A DNA stretch of 5,241 nt, taken from contig JAGOCY010000141.1 of the NCBI GenBank assembly GCA_017998495.1, positions 1 to 5,241 of the forward strand. The letters are read 5' to 3'. This stretch comes from Corallincola sp. Lineage in GTDB: Bacteria; Pseudomonadota; Gammaproteobacteria; Enterobacterales; Neiellaceae. A model generated the notes under the pieces. That model saw only the letters and a program-made list of their open reading frames with translations. It had not been told where the DNA came from and did no database searches. The translations under genes were made by a program, and so were the position numbers. Positions 4,911 to 5,241 of the stretch are shown piece after piece; position 1 is the first letter of the stretch, and each line of letters starts with the position of its first letter.

Positions 4911-5241
4911 TGGCCGGGCCGTTCTCCCCGCCGCCACCCTCGGTGCCTGTGCTGCAGGTGCGCGCGCTCTATGCCCAAGGCGGCGCGCTGGCCCGCTACA
5001 TCGCCGGTCAGCGGCCACTGGGCGACTCGGGCGCGACCAAAATCGCGCGCTACCTGCTGCGCCAAGCGGCCCCGACGGCGTCGTACGCCGATCTGGGCCG
5101 ATGCCTTCACGATTTTGTGGTGGCGCACGATCTGCCCCCGGCGCTGGCCGCAGTGCTGGACCGGCGTGAAGGGGGCGCTGGTCGGCCCATGGCCCTGCAC
5201 TACAGCGGGTGGACGTGCAGCAGCGAGCCAGCCCTGCTGGC
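4910..5241 (+). CDS. Unknown protein, N-terminal part only (runs off the right edge)
   Basis: The ATG at 4910 shares its A with the TGA of the preceding gene (TGATG), and AGGGA (4898-4902) lies seven bases before it. This indicates translational coupling. The frame stays open for 110 codons to the end of the window. The product starts with a Pro-rich segment (PFSPPPPSVPV), then a segment rich in Ala, Leu and Arg (VLQVRALYAQGGALARYIAG, ~14-33), then likely helices ASYADLGRCLHDFVVAHDL and PPALAAVLDRR. No catalytic motif, signal peptide or membrane segment is visible, and I do not recognise a family. The tight overlap suggests it works with the 378-residue protein. The total length is unknown. 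Confidence 0.7.
   Translation, partial: MAGPFSPPPPSVPVLQVRALYAQGGALARYIAGQRPLGDSGATKIARYLLRQAAPTASYADLGRCLHDFVVAHDLPPALAAVLDRREGGAGRPMALHYSGWTCSSEPALL

Larger units (their letters stand above)
197..5241. mobile_element. Integrated element, integrase end (right end outside the window)
   Basis: The element is inferred from a truncated tRNA 3' half on the left, two tyrosine recombinases immediately inside it, a small DNA-binding protein gene, and unrecognised cargo genes. Because the 3' tRNA half faces the flank, the element should extend rightward. The intact tRNA, rebuilt with the element's own 3' half, should then sit at the other end. No second copy of the tRNA segment is visible in this window, so the far boundary is not included. 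Conjugation, phage structural and plasmid genes are not seen, so the class of element cannot be stated. Confidence 0.6.

Noticed and set aside
4622..5200. 192-codon minus-strand frame across the end of the window
   Set aside because: It lies opposite two plus-strand genes that have good ribosome sites and a coupled stop/start. The translation is rich in Arg, Gly and Gln with no motif.

Overview
The window looks like one end of an integrated mobile element next to a tRNA gene in a GC-rich bacterium, most likely a proteobacterium. The base composition, Shine-Dalgarno sites, encoded CCA end of the tRNA and integrase family all fit this, but nothing visible fixes the genus. The leftmost ~200 bases are less GC-rich than the rest.

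Layout: positions 1-158 are probably flanking chromosome and carry a good outward-facing -10 box. At 159-203 on the minus strand is the 3' half of a tRNA, best read as tRNA-Val(CAC). It has an intact T arm, variable loop, 3' acceptor strand and CCA, but no 5' half. Its similarity to a tRNA fades at the anticodon loop, as expected at the junction of an element that recombines inside a tRNA gene. To the right, a short region with three GTCACA boxes leads into two consecutive same-strand tyrosine recombinases (386-1468 and 1644-2756). They are diverged paralogues and both keep every catalytic residue. A long hairpin lies between them, and a second hairpin that carries the stop codon of the second recombinase in its loop separates it from a convergent small gene (2783-3070, minus). 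That gene encodes a helix-turn-helix/winged-helix-like protein, a candidate excisionase or element regulator.

About 700 bases with no convincing gene follow (3071-3773). They hold a 9-bp inverted repeat, a compound GC-rich hairpin ending in six T's, and another hairpin. Next is a 378-residue protein I do not recognise with confidence (3774-4910). It has a basic N-terminal patch, a stretch that could be a decayed P-loop, and a C-terminal region that may be a winged helix. Its stop codon overlaps the start of a further gene of unknown function that runs off the right edge, so the two are probably one operon.

Taken together, the two recombinases and the small DNA-binding protein form a plausible integration/excision module, and the 378-residue gene and its partner begin the cargo or replication/maintenance part. 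The most unusual points are the paired full-length paralogous integrases beside a single tRNA half-site, the structured non-coding region, and the unknown two-gene operon.
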